Below, one piece after another: positions 1-8,993 of a DNA stretch of 64,000 nucleotides. The DNA comes from CBDBJL01 sp965206365 (GTDB lineage: Bacteria > Pseudomonadota > Alphaproteobacteria > JABAAW01 > JAHZMA01): positions 60,702-124,701 of the forward strand of contig CBDBJL010000019.1 of the NCBI GenBank assembly GCA_965206365.1, in the 5' to 3' direction. A program made the position numbers and the translations under genes. The notes beneath the pieces were generated by a model. That model had not been told where the DNA came from and did no database searches. It saw only the letters and a list, made by a program, of their open reading frames with translations. The stretch's first letter is position 1, and each line of letters opens with the position of its first letter.

Positions 1-2
1 GT

Positions 3-287
3 TGTTACCCAGGGCAAGAAATTTGTGCTCGGATTCATTTTAAGGGTCAGGTCAAAAAAAAAGTTTTTCCCTTTCAACTTGAATCAGGAAATGGCGAGTT
101 TGCAAATATAATTAATACCGATATTTATGCTGGGCAACAGCAAAATGTTGGTAAAATTATTGCGCAAACTGGCAATGTTGGCTTGGCTTTGATCGGATCG
201 AAACATATTGATGATCTGCTACACACAGGTCAAAAATTGTTGTTACAAGTGAAATTACCTGAATGGTTACAAAAATGCAATTTATGA
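3..287 (+). CDS. ygfZ: YgfZ/GcvT-family folate-binding protein, 3' part only
   Basis: This is the C-terminal end of a gene that begins before the window; it reads in frame 3 to a TGA at 285-287. The visible part opens with CYPGQE, the core of the KGCYxGQE signature of YgfZ, a folate-binding relative of the glycine-cleavage T-protein that supports Fe-S cluster enzymes and tRNA modification. About 90 residues of the small C-terminal domain follow. The frame choice is firm because frame 1 gives no motif. The nine-A run at 54-62 is in frame as read. The start and main tetrahydrofolate-binding fold are outside the window, so only the family assignment is offered. Confidence 0.8.
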   Translation, partial: CYPGQEICARIHFKGQVKKKVFPFQLESGNGEFANIINTDIYAGQQQNVGKIIAQTGNVGLALIGSKHIDDLLHTGQKLLLQVKLPEWLQKCNL

Positions 288-392
288 AAGGTAGAATCTA
301 AAAATTGTCGGGGTTTTGTGTGTGGGTGGTATTTTTTTTGAGCGGGAAGAAATATTGATTGTAATGAGTTTGGATAAGAGGGGCTTTATAAA

Positions 393-1244
393 TTGCGAAT
401 TTATCTCTTAAAACAATTATTGATTTTGGTAATTATTGGGTTTGCAATGGGAAATTATAGTTATGCTCAAGAAGCATTCAGTGAGAATGATCGAGAGATT
501 TGTAGCTATATGGTATCATTGGCTGAAAGAGCAAAACGTATGCCTCCCGGGCTTTTGCAATCTATTGCATTGATTGAATCGGGGCGTTATGTGGAAGGGC
601 AGGTAACAACATCGTGGCCTTGGACTGTTTCAACCCCAGAAGGGGGAAGATTTTTTCAGAATAAGCAACGGGCACTGAAAGCGATCGCGATGCTAAAGGA
701 TGAGGGCAAAAGCAATATTGATATTGGGTGTATGCAGATTAATTTATTTTATCATGGTCGGGGCTTTGCTTCGGTAGATGAGGCGCTTGATCCCGTTAAT
801 AATGTTGCTTATGCGGCCGAATTTTTAACCTTACTTTATCGCCGTTATGGGAGTTGGGGCGAGGCGGTGAAGTATTATCATTCTTCGGACCCACAGAAAA
901 ATAGTTATTATTTAGAAAAGGTAATTGCGGCCTGGCAGCGCCTAGGTGAGAACCGCAATAGTCCGTATATCGCTGAATTAAAAAAAGCTTTGGATAACGA
1001 GACAAAACCGCCTTTACCTCCTACGGAAGAAAGTGAAACCGCAATTGCCAAAAGTACGCTCAATTTTGCTGATGAATTGCGTAGACGGGTGAGCAGCATT
1101 GAAAATGAAGCGACTTCCGAGGATTTGGATGGTTATAATGATCAACTTAGGATTTGGGACGAATGGCAACCCGTTTTGGAGGAAGGTACTTTGCAGGGTA
1201 AATCGCCAGATTATTACATTAAGTTATTTGATGATACTTTTTAA
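393..1244 (+). CDS. secreted lytic transglycosylase (SLT domain)
   Basis: The 283-residue protein has a signal peptide (residues 1-25, ending SYAQ) and an SLT-type lysozyme-like domain. The catalytic Glu is probably E62 in IALIESGR. The conserved GCMQIN motif lies near residue 115, and the YGSWGEAVKYYHS helix follows. Such enzymes cleave the MurNAc-GlcNAc bond of peptidoglycan in the periplasm. The start is a TTG at 393, chosen because an AAGAGGGG ribosome-binding site lies about 10 bases upstream; the ATG at 364 is in another frame. The C-terminal 90 residues are Glu-rich and unrecognised. The gene converges on mltA, 13 bases away, so two different glycan-cleaving enzymes face each other. 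The family is secure; the specific member is not. Confidence 0.85.
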   Translation: MRIYLLKQLLILVIIGFAMGNYSYAQEAFSENDREICSYMVSLAERAKRMPPGLLQSIALIESGRYVEGQVTTSWPWTVSTPEGGRFFQNKQRALKAIAMLKDEGKSNIDIGCMQINLFYHGRGFASVDEALDPVNNVAYAAEFLTLLYRRYGSWGEAVKYYHSSDPQKNSYYLEKVIAAWQRLGENRNSPYIAELKKALDNETKPPLPPTEESETAIAKSTLNFADELRRRVSSIENEATSEDLDGYNDQLRIWDEWQPVLEEGTLQGKSPDYYIKLFDDTF

Positions 1245-1257
1245 GCTGTTTTTAATC

Positions 1258-2460
1258 TTATTTTACAAGGCTTGTAGATTGAAACGATATGCGTTGCATG
1301 GCAGTTTTTGGCAACAAAATATAGTAGCTACCCTTATTTTTCATTTTGCCGGCATAGTATAAGGCTTTGTTGCCACTTCCCCAATAGAAATCACCACGAA
1401 TAACACCTTTAATTGCATTTCCTGTATCTTGTGAAATCATAAAACGTTGGATTCTATTGGGACGTTCATTGATAATATTTTCAATATCTACCCATAAAAT
1501 GCTTCCTAACGGGATATAACGTAAATCAGTTGCCAATGAGCGTTTGGCAATCAACGGAGTATTTTGTGCCCCGAAAACCGAATGTTGATTCTCGTTAATT
1601 TTAAAGAAAATATAGCGTTGGTTATGATTAAAAATGCGGTTAATTTGATGTGGATGACGAGTTAGCCAATCACGGATACTTTCCCAATCAGCCTGGTTTT
1701 TTGAAATGAGCCCATCAGAGATCATTTTTTTGGCAATAGAACGATAGGAATATCCATTATTGCCATCATAATTGATCCGCAAAATTGTGCCATCATCTAG
1801 GGTGATTTTTCCCGAACCTTGAATGTGTAAAATAAAAACATCTAAAGGGTCTTTCGCCCAAAGCAGTTCTAGATTTTTACCTTTTAATTTTCCAGCAGCA
1901 ATTTGTTCGCGGGTAAAGTAAGGTTTGAACTTGTTGTTTATTTTTTTTAAGTCGTTTGGGCGTTTATAGATCGGGTAGCGATATTGATGATGTTGTGTAT
2001 ATGAGGCTTGCAATTCTGCTTCATAATAGCCAGTAAATAAACCAGATTTCCCGCTTTTTTTGCTAGAGACTCGGTAAGGTATAAATAGGCTTTCAAAAAA
2101 GCGACGGTCTAATATTTGATTACTCTTAAAATAACGTTTAATATTCAGGCAGGTGCGGTGCCAATCTAAAGCGCGTAGGGGCAAAGTTTCAGTGCCTACA
2201 TGCTGCGTTGGTGCAATCTGGTTAAATGAGTGACACGATGCTAATAATCCAGTAAGAATTGCATTGGGGCTATCATTTTTATAGCCAGGCAGGTCAGAAA
2301 AGCGAACCCTGGAAAAGATTGGAACATCATCGGTTGGCGCATGAGAAGGTGCGTCTAACCTGCTACTGGAAGAACGATAGGGAGTAAATAATGTTGTATT
2401 GCAACTTGTTAAAAAGACAAGGGTGAACAAATACAGTGGGAAAAATTTAATCCTCAGCAC
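1258..2460 (-). CDS. mltA: membrane-bound lytic murein transglycosylase A
   Basis: The protein cleaves peptidoglycan glycan strands to 1,6-anhydro products at the outer membrane. It has a lipobox (LTSC, about residue 19 from the chosen start), the MltA double-psi-barrel domain with FILHIQGSGKI, and the C-terminal 3D domain with QDTGNAIKG followed by GDFYWG. The Asp of QDTG is the expected catalytic acid. I chose the GTG at 2460 because it puts the lipoprotein signal at the N-terminus; an ATG at 2562 would add 34 residues lying wholly inside the preceding gene. With this start the gene overlaps the Tim44-like gene by 14 bases, which suggests translational coupling. The length (400 residues) suits the family. 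Confidence 0.9.
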   Translation of the reverse strand: MLRIKFFPLYLFTLVFLTSCNTTLFTPYRSSSSRLDAPSHAPTDDVPIFSRVRFSDLPGYKNDSPNAILTGLLASCHSFNQIAPTQHVGTETLPLRALDWHRTCLNIKRYFKSNQILDRRFFESLFIPYRVSSKKSGKSGLFTGYYEAELQASYTQHHQYRYPIYKRPNDLKKINNKFKPYFTREQIAAGKLKGKNLELLWAKDPLDVFILHIQGSGKITLDDGTILRINYDGNNGYSYRSIAKKMISDGLISKNQADWESIRDWLTRHPHQINRIFNHNQRYIFFKINENQHSVFGAQNTPLIAKRSLATDLRYIPLGSILWVDIENIINERPNRIQRFMISQDTGNAIKGVIRGDFYWGSGNKALYYAGKMKNKGSYYILLPKTAMQRISFQSTSLVK

Positions 2461-3187
2461 TTCCGGTTGCCGCAAGATACCAATTGGGTCCACTAGATTG
2501 GATGGTTTTGTTAAAGGTCCAAATATCGCTTGCCGAGATTTTATCTTTAACATCACCTGCAATCACATTATTTTCTTTATCATAGGTAACTGAATTTTGT
2601 TCGCTATTAATGACAACACTTAGTGATAGTTCATTGCCTTTAACATTGGCTTGAATAATTTCCACAGATTCAATGGCCAAAATAGTTAATTTCATCTGTT
2701 CGCCATTTTTTTTGCGTTGCGTAATGCTGGTTTCAAAAATTTTGTAAACATCTTTCGTAAGTAGGTTTTTTAACAAGGGCAATTCACCACTTGCAAAAGC
2801 ACCCAAAATCATCTCAAAGGCAGATTCGGCACCTTGGGTAAATTCTACAGGATTAAAATCAGGAATCTTCCCTTGAATTTTTTTCAGCCCTTTGCCAATT
2901 TTAGAATTGGGTTTAATATCAAGTTGATTTAAGTGATTATTGAAGGCATCTTCCTTGGTTTTGCTGGTAATATCAATAATAACAGCAGAAGATTCTTTTT
3001 TAGCGTTATAATTTTTGTTTCGGGTTAATTTTTTGGCTTCTTGGTAGCGTTGATTGATATCGATAATATTCTTTTTGGGTTTATTATTGGTTTCTTCCTC
3101 TTCAGAACGTTGCCCAATAACGCCTAGTAATTTTAGGATAAAAAATACAGCGATACCTGCAAATATAATAATATCTAATCCTTGCAC
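2447..3187 (-). CDS. Tim44-like domain protein, membrane anchored
   Basis: The 246-residue protein starts with one membrane segment (residues 4-23), followed by a charged linker and a C-terminal Tim44-like domain of about 150 residues (from near FTQGAESAFEMILGAF to the end). This is the family of the mitochondrial import factor Tim44 and its alphaproteobacterial homologues such as TimA. Their bacterial role is poorly defined, but placement beside mltA at the inner membrane is a common alphaproteobacterial arrangement. The start is GTG at 3187, with AAGGAA about 6 bases upstream. The gene is first in a two-gene leftward unit with mltA and diverges from rpmG. Confidence 0.82.
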   Translation of the reverse strand: MQGLDIIIFAGIAVFFILKLLGVIGQRSEEEETNNKPKKNIIDINQRYQEAKKLTRNKNYNAKKESSAVIIDITSKTKEDAFNNHLNQLDIKPNSKIGKGLKKIQGKIPDFNPVEFTQGAESAFEMILGAFASGELPLLKNLLTKDVYKIFETSITQRKKNGEQMKLTILAIESVEIIQANVKGNELSLSVVINSEQNSVTYDKENNVIAGDVKDKISASDIWTFNKTIQSSGPNWYLAATGSAED

Positions 3188-3281
3188 GGGAGGTTCCTTT
3201 CAAAAGTAAGGTAAACAAAAGCTTATGCCTTTATACAGTATATAATATTTTTGTGCAATTTGTATTAATTAATTAGTTAAT

Positions 3282-3310
3282 TTGACAAAACATAACTTAG
3301 CCTTTAATAT
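3282..3310 (+). promoter_or_regulatory. sigma-70 type promoter for rpmG
   Basis: A perfect TTGACA (3282-3287), a 17-base spacer and TAATAT (3305-3310) lie about 107 bases upstream of the L33 start codon on the plus strand, in the gap between the divergent Tim44-like gene and rpmG. The match to the housekeeping consensus is strong and suits a ribosomal protein gene. The start site has not been measured. Confidence 0.7.
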
Positions 3311-3417
3311 ATGCCTTAATTTATCCAGTAAATACTGCGCTACTGATATTTGTATGTTTGCGTGAGTATCTGGATCTATCGGTTGTCGGATTTCAAAATT
3401 TATAAGGTTATTTTATT

Positions 3418-3585
3418 ATGGCAAAACCTACTACAGCCCAGATTAAGCTTGTTAGTTCGGCGGCAACGGGGCATTTTTATGTTGCTCGGAAGAATCCGCG
3501 CTTAAAACCAGAAAAGATGGAATTGAGAAAATTTGATCCTGTGGTTCGTAAGCATGTGCTTTATCGTGAGCAAAAAATGAAATAA
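3418..3585 (+). CDS. rpmG: 50S ribosomal protein L33
   Basis: A 55-codon gene starts MAKPTTAQIKLVSSAATGHF and ends YREQKMK. This is the standard L33 of the large ribosomal subunit and has the typical alphaproteobacterial length. It has none of the zinc-binding Cys pairs seen in the C+ paralogue, so it is the zinc-free form. A strong promoter lies about 107 bases upstream (TTGACA at 3282). It stands alone. The frame stays open downstream of its stop into the outer-membrane protein region at 3721-5010, but that is a separate gene. Confidence 0.97.
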   Translation: MAKPTTAQIKLVSSAATGHFYVARKNPRLKPEKMELRKFDPVVRKHVLYREQKMK

Positions 3586-3792
3586 GGTTCGCAGAAGATT
3601 TTTATTTGGTTTGCGTCTTTATTTTTTCATTATTTTCTTGAAATAATTTGTTTAGGTTTTTATTTTTGCTTATCGATTCGTAGAAATTGGTATCGAATTC
3701 ATTATTTTGCGTTTCTTTTTGGGGTTTCATTTTCAGCTCAAGCAACCAGATTCGAGCTTGACCGCCGGCATGAAATTGATCTTTCTGGACAA

Positions 3793-5010
3793 ATGGAATG
3801 TGGTTCGTTTGATGATCATGCCTTACGAGCGACTTTTGGGTTAGAATTTCAAATTTTTCGCTGTAGTAAAGTTGTCGTCAGTTTAGCTGGTAGCTATAAT
3901 GATGATGGTCGAAAGTGGTTTTATAAGATCGATCTGGCACCTTTATATGATTCGATCCAGCGGATTGAAAATGGGAAGCCTATGGGTTATGGTTGTAACC
4001 CTAATAACAACCCTTCTAATAATAGTATTTCTAATGATTGCGCCCCTAATGGGCAAATTGCCTATTTGGATTGGTATAAAAATTTAGGAACAAGAAGCTA
4101 TTATTTAGGGGATGTGCCGTTGATTGATAGTTACATTGAACGACGAGGGCAAAAAAATTATTTCCGTATGGGTAGGCAACGTAATTTTATTGCTTTTTCT
4201 GAGGATCAGACTCCTTGGCAAGATGATGGGAAATTTGCCCCTTATGCTGATTGGCTGGTTCGCGATTTATATACGGGGTTGGTTTACGGGTTTGATGGCA
4301 ATTTGTTGCAGATTAATTTAGGTTTCTTTTCTGGGAACAACCCGATTAAAGGGGGCGGGTATTATTTAAATGGAGCGATATCTCCTAATGTTAAGGGGAA
4401 TAATACGGGTATTTATGCCGGCAAATTAGGGCTTCACCATCGGGATGGAATCAATGATTTTCAAATTTATGTGGGTACAGAATTGAATGTTTTGGGGTCT
4501 ACTTGGAGTAACGAGTTGGAGGATGGGAAACGGAACAATCATCGCCGGGTAAGGGCAATAAGATATGCAAGAAAATTTTGGCATCGTGAAATTATGTTCT
4601 TAGCTCAGCACACTCAATATGTTACGGGGCTTAAGGCAGGCTCGGCGCAGGCGAGTGACCCAACAGCAGAGAAACCAGAAAGATTTCAAGATATTATCCA
4701 AGAGGGTTCTTTTGTAGGTATTTATTATCAAGGCAAAAAATTTGATTATGGTTATGTTTATGAAGAAATAGATCGGTTTGATTCTAAAATATTTGTTCAG
4801 GATAATTTTGCATTTCTGCGGGAAAGATTGCCTCAAAAAAGTAATATTTATTATGGACGGATTAATTTTACCGATTATTATGGGGTGCAATTGGCGTATC
4901 ATGCCATTAAAAATCATGCCCCTGAAGTTTCAGAAATTGTTACGAGATATAATGGGGATCCGATTGATTATGAAACGCGATTTAAGATTGTTCATCAGAT
5001 TAAATTTTAA
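3793..5010 (+). CDS. putative outer-membrane beta-barrel protein, N-terminus uncertain
   Basis: I do not recognise the family, but the sequence reads as an outer-membrane barrel: alternating aromatic and polar strands, many Gly/Asn/Tyr turns, a RMGRQRNF motif near residue 120 and a final Phe. The first ATG (3793) lies inside the mature protein. In the same frame, 3679-3744 encodes a good signal peptide: RR near the start, a YFAFLFGVSFS core and an AQA cleavage site followed by TRFEL. No ATG, GTG or TTG precedes it in frame after the rpmG stop (3583-3585). The true start may be a rare ATT at 3676, or the start may be lost by mutation or a sequencing slip. The 3' end is also doubtful: removing one T from 5006-5009 extends the frame to 5110 with plausible coding sequence. 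Confidence 0.6.
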   Translation: MECGSFDDHALRATFGLEFQIFRCSKVVVSLAGSYNDDGRKWFYKIDLAPLYDSIQRIENGKPMGYGCNPNNNPSNNSISNDCAPNGQIAYLDWYKNLGTRSYYLGDVPLIDSYIERRGQKNYFRMGRQRNFIAFSEDQTPWQDDGKFAPYADWLVRDLYTGLVYGFDGNLLQINLGFFSGNNPIKGGGYYLNGAISPNVKGNNTGIYAGKLGLHHRDGINDFQIYVGTELNVLGSTWSNELEDGKRNNHRRVRAIRYARKFWHREIMFLAQHTQYVTGLKAGSAQASDPTAEKPERFQDIIQEGSFVGIYYQGKKFDYGYVYEEIDRFDSKIFVQDNFAFLRERLPQKSNIYYGRINFTDYYGVQLAYHAIKNHAPEVSEIVTRYNGDPIDYETRFKIVHQIKF

Positions 5011-5143
5011 TGGATTACAATTAGCGAATTACAGAATTTTTCACGCAAGGATGGCGACGGGCATTGCCGATCGCGATGAAATTAAATATTGGCAGATGCA
5101 AGAAAAATAACTACGTGAAAGAAACAGCGAAAGGGAATCAAGT

Positions 5144-5344
5144 TTAGAAAGCATGAAAATCAGAACAGCTCTTCAAAGGGATGGATTCTGGGGATGGTAA
5201 GGCTAGAATTTTTTCTAACAAATTGATAGCCTCTTCGTTAGCCGTCTTTTTACAAGCGGGTGTACGTTGCGTATGCATTCTTAGCTGTATGTTTTGAGCT
5301 TTATGTGCGGATTTTCTTGCTAAATTTTTACCTTGAAATCTCAT
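5144..5344 (-). CDS. small hypothetical protein, doubtful
   Basis: This possible 66-residue basic protein begins MRFQGKNLARKSAHKAQ and contains an amphipathic helix (EEAINLLEKILAL). No known domain is recognised. I see no convincing ribosome-binding site before the ATG at 5344. It occupies the gap between the barrel gene and the Sel1 gene and may be chance. Confidence 0.25.
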   Translation of the reverse strand: MRFQGKNLARKSAHKAQNIQLRMHTQRTPACKKTANEEAINLLEKILALPSPESIPLKSCSDFHAF

Positions 5345-5489
5345 AAATAATCGCAATTAATCATCATGATCGTAACTATAAAAATTTCAATTACTCAAGA
5401 CGATTAGGGTAAGGTTGTTGCTATGATTCACAAAAAACTTGAAATTTTGCAAAGACTTTACCTTCGTTAATGACGTGGGTAACTGTATT

Positions 5490-6594
5490 TTATTGAGTAG
5501 AGGTCCAATTTTTTATCATTTGTGTGGCACGAGTGATCTCTTCGTCGCTCATTTGCTTAATTAAACTATTCAGTTTATTCACGGCATCATTATGACCATT
5601 TTTTAGAGCAAGTTTGTACCAGCTATAGGCTTTGGCATAGTCGCGTTCTACGGAAAGAGAATTTTCAAAAATTTTTCCTAATTCAAAAAATGCGTCAGGA
5701 TTATTTTGTTTGGCAGCTTTTAAATACCATCGTATGGCTTTTTCGTAATTGCGTCGAACCGCAGTTCCATCAGCATAAAAATCACCAACTTTTTTTTGGG
5801 CATGATCATGGTTCTTTTTAGCAGCTTTCAAGTATAATTTTAGGGCACGTTTTCGATCTTGTTTTACAGTTTTCCCGGTGGCATATAAATCACCTAAAGC
5901 CGTTTGGGCATTGGCATTGCCCGCTTTGGCGGCAAGCCTATATAAATGTAATTCTTCTTGGGGGTTAGTGTTAACACCTTTGCCCTCAGCATAAAGCTTT
6001 GCTAAAGCAGCCTGAGCACCGTGATGCTTCTTTTTGTGCAGCATTCCAATAGGATTTGGCAGCGAGTTCGTAATTAGCAACAATTCCATGTCCACCTTCG
6101 ATGTAAATATCACCCATTCGTTTCTCATTTTCAGCATCACCTGTTTGCGTGCTTGCAAGTTTATACCATTTTAAGGCTTCTTTATAATCTTTTACAATAT
6201 TTTGGCCACCGTCATGATAAATTTTTGCCAGCTTTAAGGCGGTTGAAGTATGTCCTTGGAGGGCAGCTTTTTTATATAAATCTAGAGCTGTGACGATGTT
6301 TTTGGGAACAGCTATGCCATTATAATAATGCTCACCTAACGAGGCTTGAGCAAGAGGATTGTTTTGGGCAGCTGATTTTTCGTACCATGTTAAAGCTTTT
6401 TCTTGATAAATTCCTTTTAAAATGCCTAAATTAGCGATTTTTGAGTAAGAATCTCCAAGTTTATTTTGTGCTGAAGCATTGCCTTTTTCGGCAGAGAGAG
6501 TAGATTTTCGGATACTATCGGTACTAATCCAAATGGCGGTTAACCCTAGGAAGAAGGGGACAATAATTCCAAAAATGATAATTTTTTTTAGCAT
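5490..6594 (-). pseudogene. Sel1-repeat (TPR-like) protein, frameshifted
   Basis: Two overlapping frames together make one Sel1-repeat protein. The 5' part (6594 down to about 6036) has an N-terminal membrane anchor or signal (IIIFGIIVPFFLGLTAIW) and about five Sel1 units. The 3' part (about 6030 down to 5490) carries about four more, with typical A-x2-LG-xx-Y-xx-G spacing. The frames join if one A is removed from the five-A run read on the minus strand (T run at 6031-6035), giving a continuous NAAQK-KHHGAQAAL repeat. Sel1 proteins are periplasmic or surface adaptor scaffolds. As sequenced, the protein stops shortly after the slip. Because both halves are well conserved, this is either a recent mutation or a homopolymer base-calling error. 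Confidence 0.8.
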
Positions 6595-6695
6595 AATAAT
6601 TTCAAACCTTCATATTCTTTAATAATTTATTGCAATAATAAAAAATTATAGTTTAGAAGAGCAAAATTTATGCCATATGTAGTTGTTAAAGGACT

Positions 6696-7685
6696 TTAAT
6701 GGGTTTGCAAGAATTCTTCGGCTAATGTACAGGATATTTCGGTGAAGTTTTTGCCTTGTTGCAAGGCAAGTTCAGTTTGGTGGTGTGAACCAATCCAACC
6801 CAAAAGTACCATGCGCCGTAACATAATAAAAGTAGGAATTTGGGCAATATCATCTAAATCTAAAGGGCGAATTTTTTGGTAACCACCAAGCCAAGCTACA
6901 ATCATTGTCTCTTTTTCAGGATGATCTTCAATAAAAGAAAAGGCCGCACCTAGATCGTAAAGCAACCAGCTAAATCCACAATCATCAAAATCAATTACTT
7001 TGATCTTGTGATCTTCAATCAATAAATTGGCAATGCGTAAATCAGCATGAATTAAACCAAAATTATTGCTTGTTTGCCCATATTTTTGTAGTTTTTTGGT
7101 GATTTTATCCGCTGCATGGTTTAAAATATTTTTCGCATTTTTGTCCATTTTCGGTGCATTTTGCCAGGTTCCCCAATGGGGCGCGTTACCAATCATTGTT
7201 TCAATATTCCATGATAATCGAGTAAAGTTTTTTTGATATTGCCATTTTTGGCTGTGTAGATGCAATTGCGCGGTAATCATTCCTAATTTTTCAAAATTTT
7301 CTACCAAATTACTTGTCTGTGAAGGGCTGGCACCTGTCAAAAATTCAAACAAAAGCATAGAATATGATTGTTGACTAGCACTATGGAAAAAAAATTGCAA
7401 TGGATTCCCATTTTTTCCTGGAATAATGGGAGCTGTAATGATTGTGTTTTCTTGGAGAAGAGCATTAATCCAAGCGATTTCGCTTAAAATCGCTAGGTGA
7501 GAATGATAACCGATACGATTAATCCGTAAAATTTTGATTTGTGTTTCCCACTCAATAAGATAAGTGGCATTTTCGGAAAGATTAATTAATTTTGCGGTTG
7601 CGATATCGGGAATGTTCCAAAGTGATAAGGCTTCATTGGCAATGATATTGAGGCTAGGAATCATTTCAGCGAAGGTAGGATTCAT
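6696..7685 (-). CDS. APH/choline-kinase-family phosphotransferase
   Basis: The 329-residue kinase-like protein has the aminoglycoside/choline-kinase fold. The Brenner motif GLIHADLRIANLL (near 215-227) gives the catalytic Asp and Asn, and VIDFDDCG (near 237-243) gives the metal-binding DFD. Such enzymes phosphorylate a small hydroxyl-bearing substrate such as choline, homoserine, an aminoglycoside or a sugar. The substrate cannot be read from the sequence. It follows murA by about 24 bases on the same strand and may be the last gene of the cell-wall operon, which would make a wall or membrane precursor a reasonable guess. Confidence 0.75.
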   Translation of the reverse strand: MNPTFAEMIPSLNIIANEALSLWNIPDIATAKLINLSENATYLIEWETQIKILRINRIGYHSHLAILSEIAWINALLQENTIITAPIIPGKNGNPLQFFFHSASQQSYSMLLFEFLTGASPSQTSNLVENFEKLGMITAQLHLHSQKWQYQKNFTRLSWNIETMIGNAPHWGTWQNAPKMDKNAKNILNHAADKITKKLQKYGQTSNNFGLIHADLRIANLLIEDHKIKVIDFDDCGFSWLLYDLGAAFSFIEDHPEKETMIVAWLGGYQKIRPLDLDDIAQIPTFIMLRRMVLLGWIGSHHQTELALQQGKNFTEISCTLAEEFLQTH

Positions 7686-7709
7686 GATTTTTAAGAGTTT
7701 CTTGTAGAT

Positions 7710-8993
7710 CTAACGAATACGCTCAATTTTGGCTCCTACGGCGGTTAATTTTTCTTCAAAAGATTCGTAGCCGCGGTCCAAATGGTAAATATGGCGTATA
7801 ATCGTTTCACCTTCAGCAGCAAGAGCCGCAATGACGAGCCCTAAGCAGGCACGAATATCCGATGCTGCAATATCACTACCGCGCAATTTATCACCACCGT
7901 GAATAATTGCCTTGGAACCAGAAATGGCAATATTTGCACCCATACGCTGGTATTCAGTTACATGCATAAAGCGGTTTTCAAAGATTAATTCGTTAATTTC
8001 GCTTCGCCCGGAAACCAAGCATAATAGTGCCATTATTTGTGCCTGAACATCGGTAGGGAAATCAGGGTAAGGGTTGGTATTGATCGTTTGGGGTTGAAAT
8101 GTTGAAATTGTACCACTTACTTGAATATTATCGGTGCCATAATGAATATTAGCACCGCCTTGGCTAAGAATTTCTAATATTTTTTGCATAATTGTTGCAT
8201 CTACATGCGTTAAGTTTAAGTTACCATTTGTGGCGATCGCAGCAATGGCAAAGCTGGCAGCTTCAATGCGGTCGGGAATAATTTTATGACTAACACTGCC
8301 TAAAGTTTCTTTGCCCTGAATTTGCAAATATGAGGTACCGATCCCTTCGATCGTAACGCCCATTTTTTGTAACAATTTTGCCAAATCAGTAACCTCAGGT
8401 TCTAGGGCAACATTTTCTAAAATGGTTTCACCCCGTGCCAGCGCAGCACTAATCATTAAATGTTCGCTTGCCCCCACAGATATAAAAGGAAAAATAATAT
8501 GGGCACCATGAAGCCCAGATTTGGGTGTTGAGCTATGGATTTTGCCATCAGCAATTTCGATATTGGCCCCCATTTTTTTTAACCCTTCCAGGTGAAGATT
8601 AATGGGACGAGCACCGATTGCATCACCTCCGGGTAGCAATATCGAAGCTTTGCCTTCGCGGGCTAGCAGAGGTCCTAATACCAAAATAGAAGCTCGCATT
8701 TGGTTAATGGCCTCGTGAATCGCAAGAATAGAGGCAATATCCTGGATTTGTAGAGTGATATGGTGGGGTGAGCCATGATTTTCAGAGTTTTTTGTAAGAG
8801 TGATTTTGCCTCCTAATTCTTCTAAAATATCAATTAATTTTAGAGTATCGGTAAGAATTGGAAAATTATATAAAGTAACGGGTTGATCTGTTAACAAACT
8901 GGCGATCATTAATGGCAGGGCAGAATTTTTAGCACCACTAATGGGAATATCCCCGATCAGTTGGGCTTTGCCTTGAATCTTAAGGCATGTCAT
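7710..8993 (-). CDS. murA: UDP-N-acetylglucosamine 1-carboxyvinyltransferase with Asp at the catalytic Cys site
   Basis: MurA transfers enolpyruvate from PEP to UDP-GlcNAc, the first committed step of peptidoglycan synthesis in the cytoplasm. The 427 residues carry the KNSALP substrate loop near the N-terminus, RASILVLGPLLAR, LPGGDAIGARPINLH and a C-terminal RGYESFEEKL. The residue normally Cys (C115 in E. coli) is Asp here (D124; codon GAT at 8624-8622). In Mycobacterium, Chlamydia and Borrelia the same Cys-to-Asp change keeps the enzyme active and makes it insensitive to fosfomycin. The start ATG overlaps the rodA stop by four bases (ATGA), so it is translated with the elongasome genes. Confidence 0.95.
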   Translation of the reverse strand: MTCLKIQGKAQLIGDIPISGAKNSALPLMIASLLTDQPVTLYNFPILTDTLKLIDILEELGGKITLTKNSENHGSPHHITLQIQDIASILAIHEAINQMRASILVLGPLLAREGKASILLPGGDAIGARPINLHLEGLKKMGANIEIADGKIHSSTPKSGLHGAHIIFPFISVGASEHLMISAALARGETILENVALEPEVTDLAKLLQKMGVTIEGIGTSYLQIQGKETLGSVSHKIIPDRIEAASFAIAAIATNGNLNLTHVDATIMQKILEILSQGGANIHYGTDNIQVSGTISTFQPQTINTNPYPDFPTDVQAQIMALLCLVSGRSEINELIFENRFMHVTEYQRMGANIAISGSKAIIHGGDKLRGSDIAASDIRACLGLVIAALAAEGETIIRHIYHLDRGYESFEEKLTAVGAKIERIR

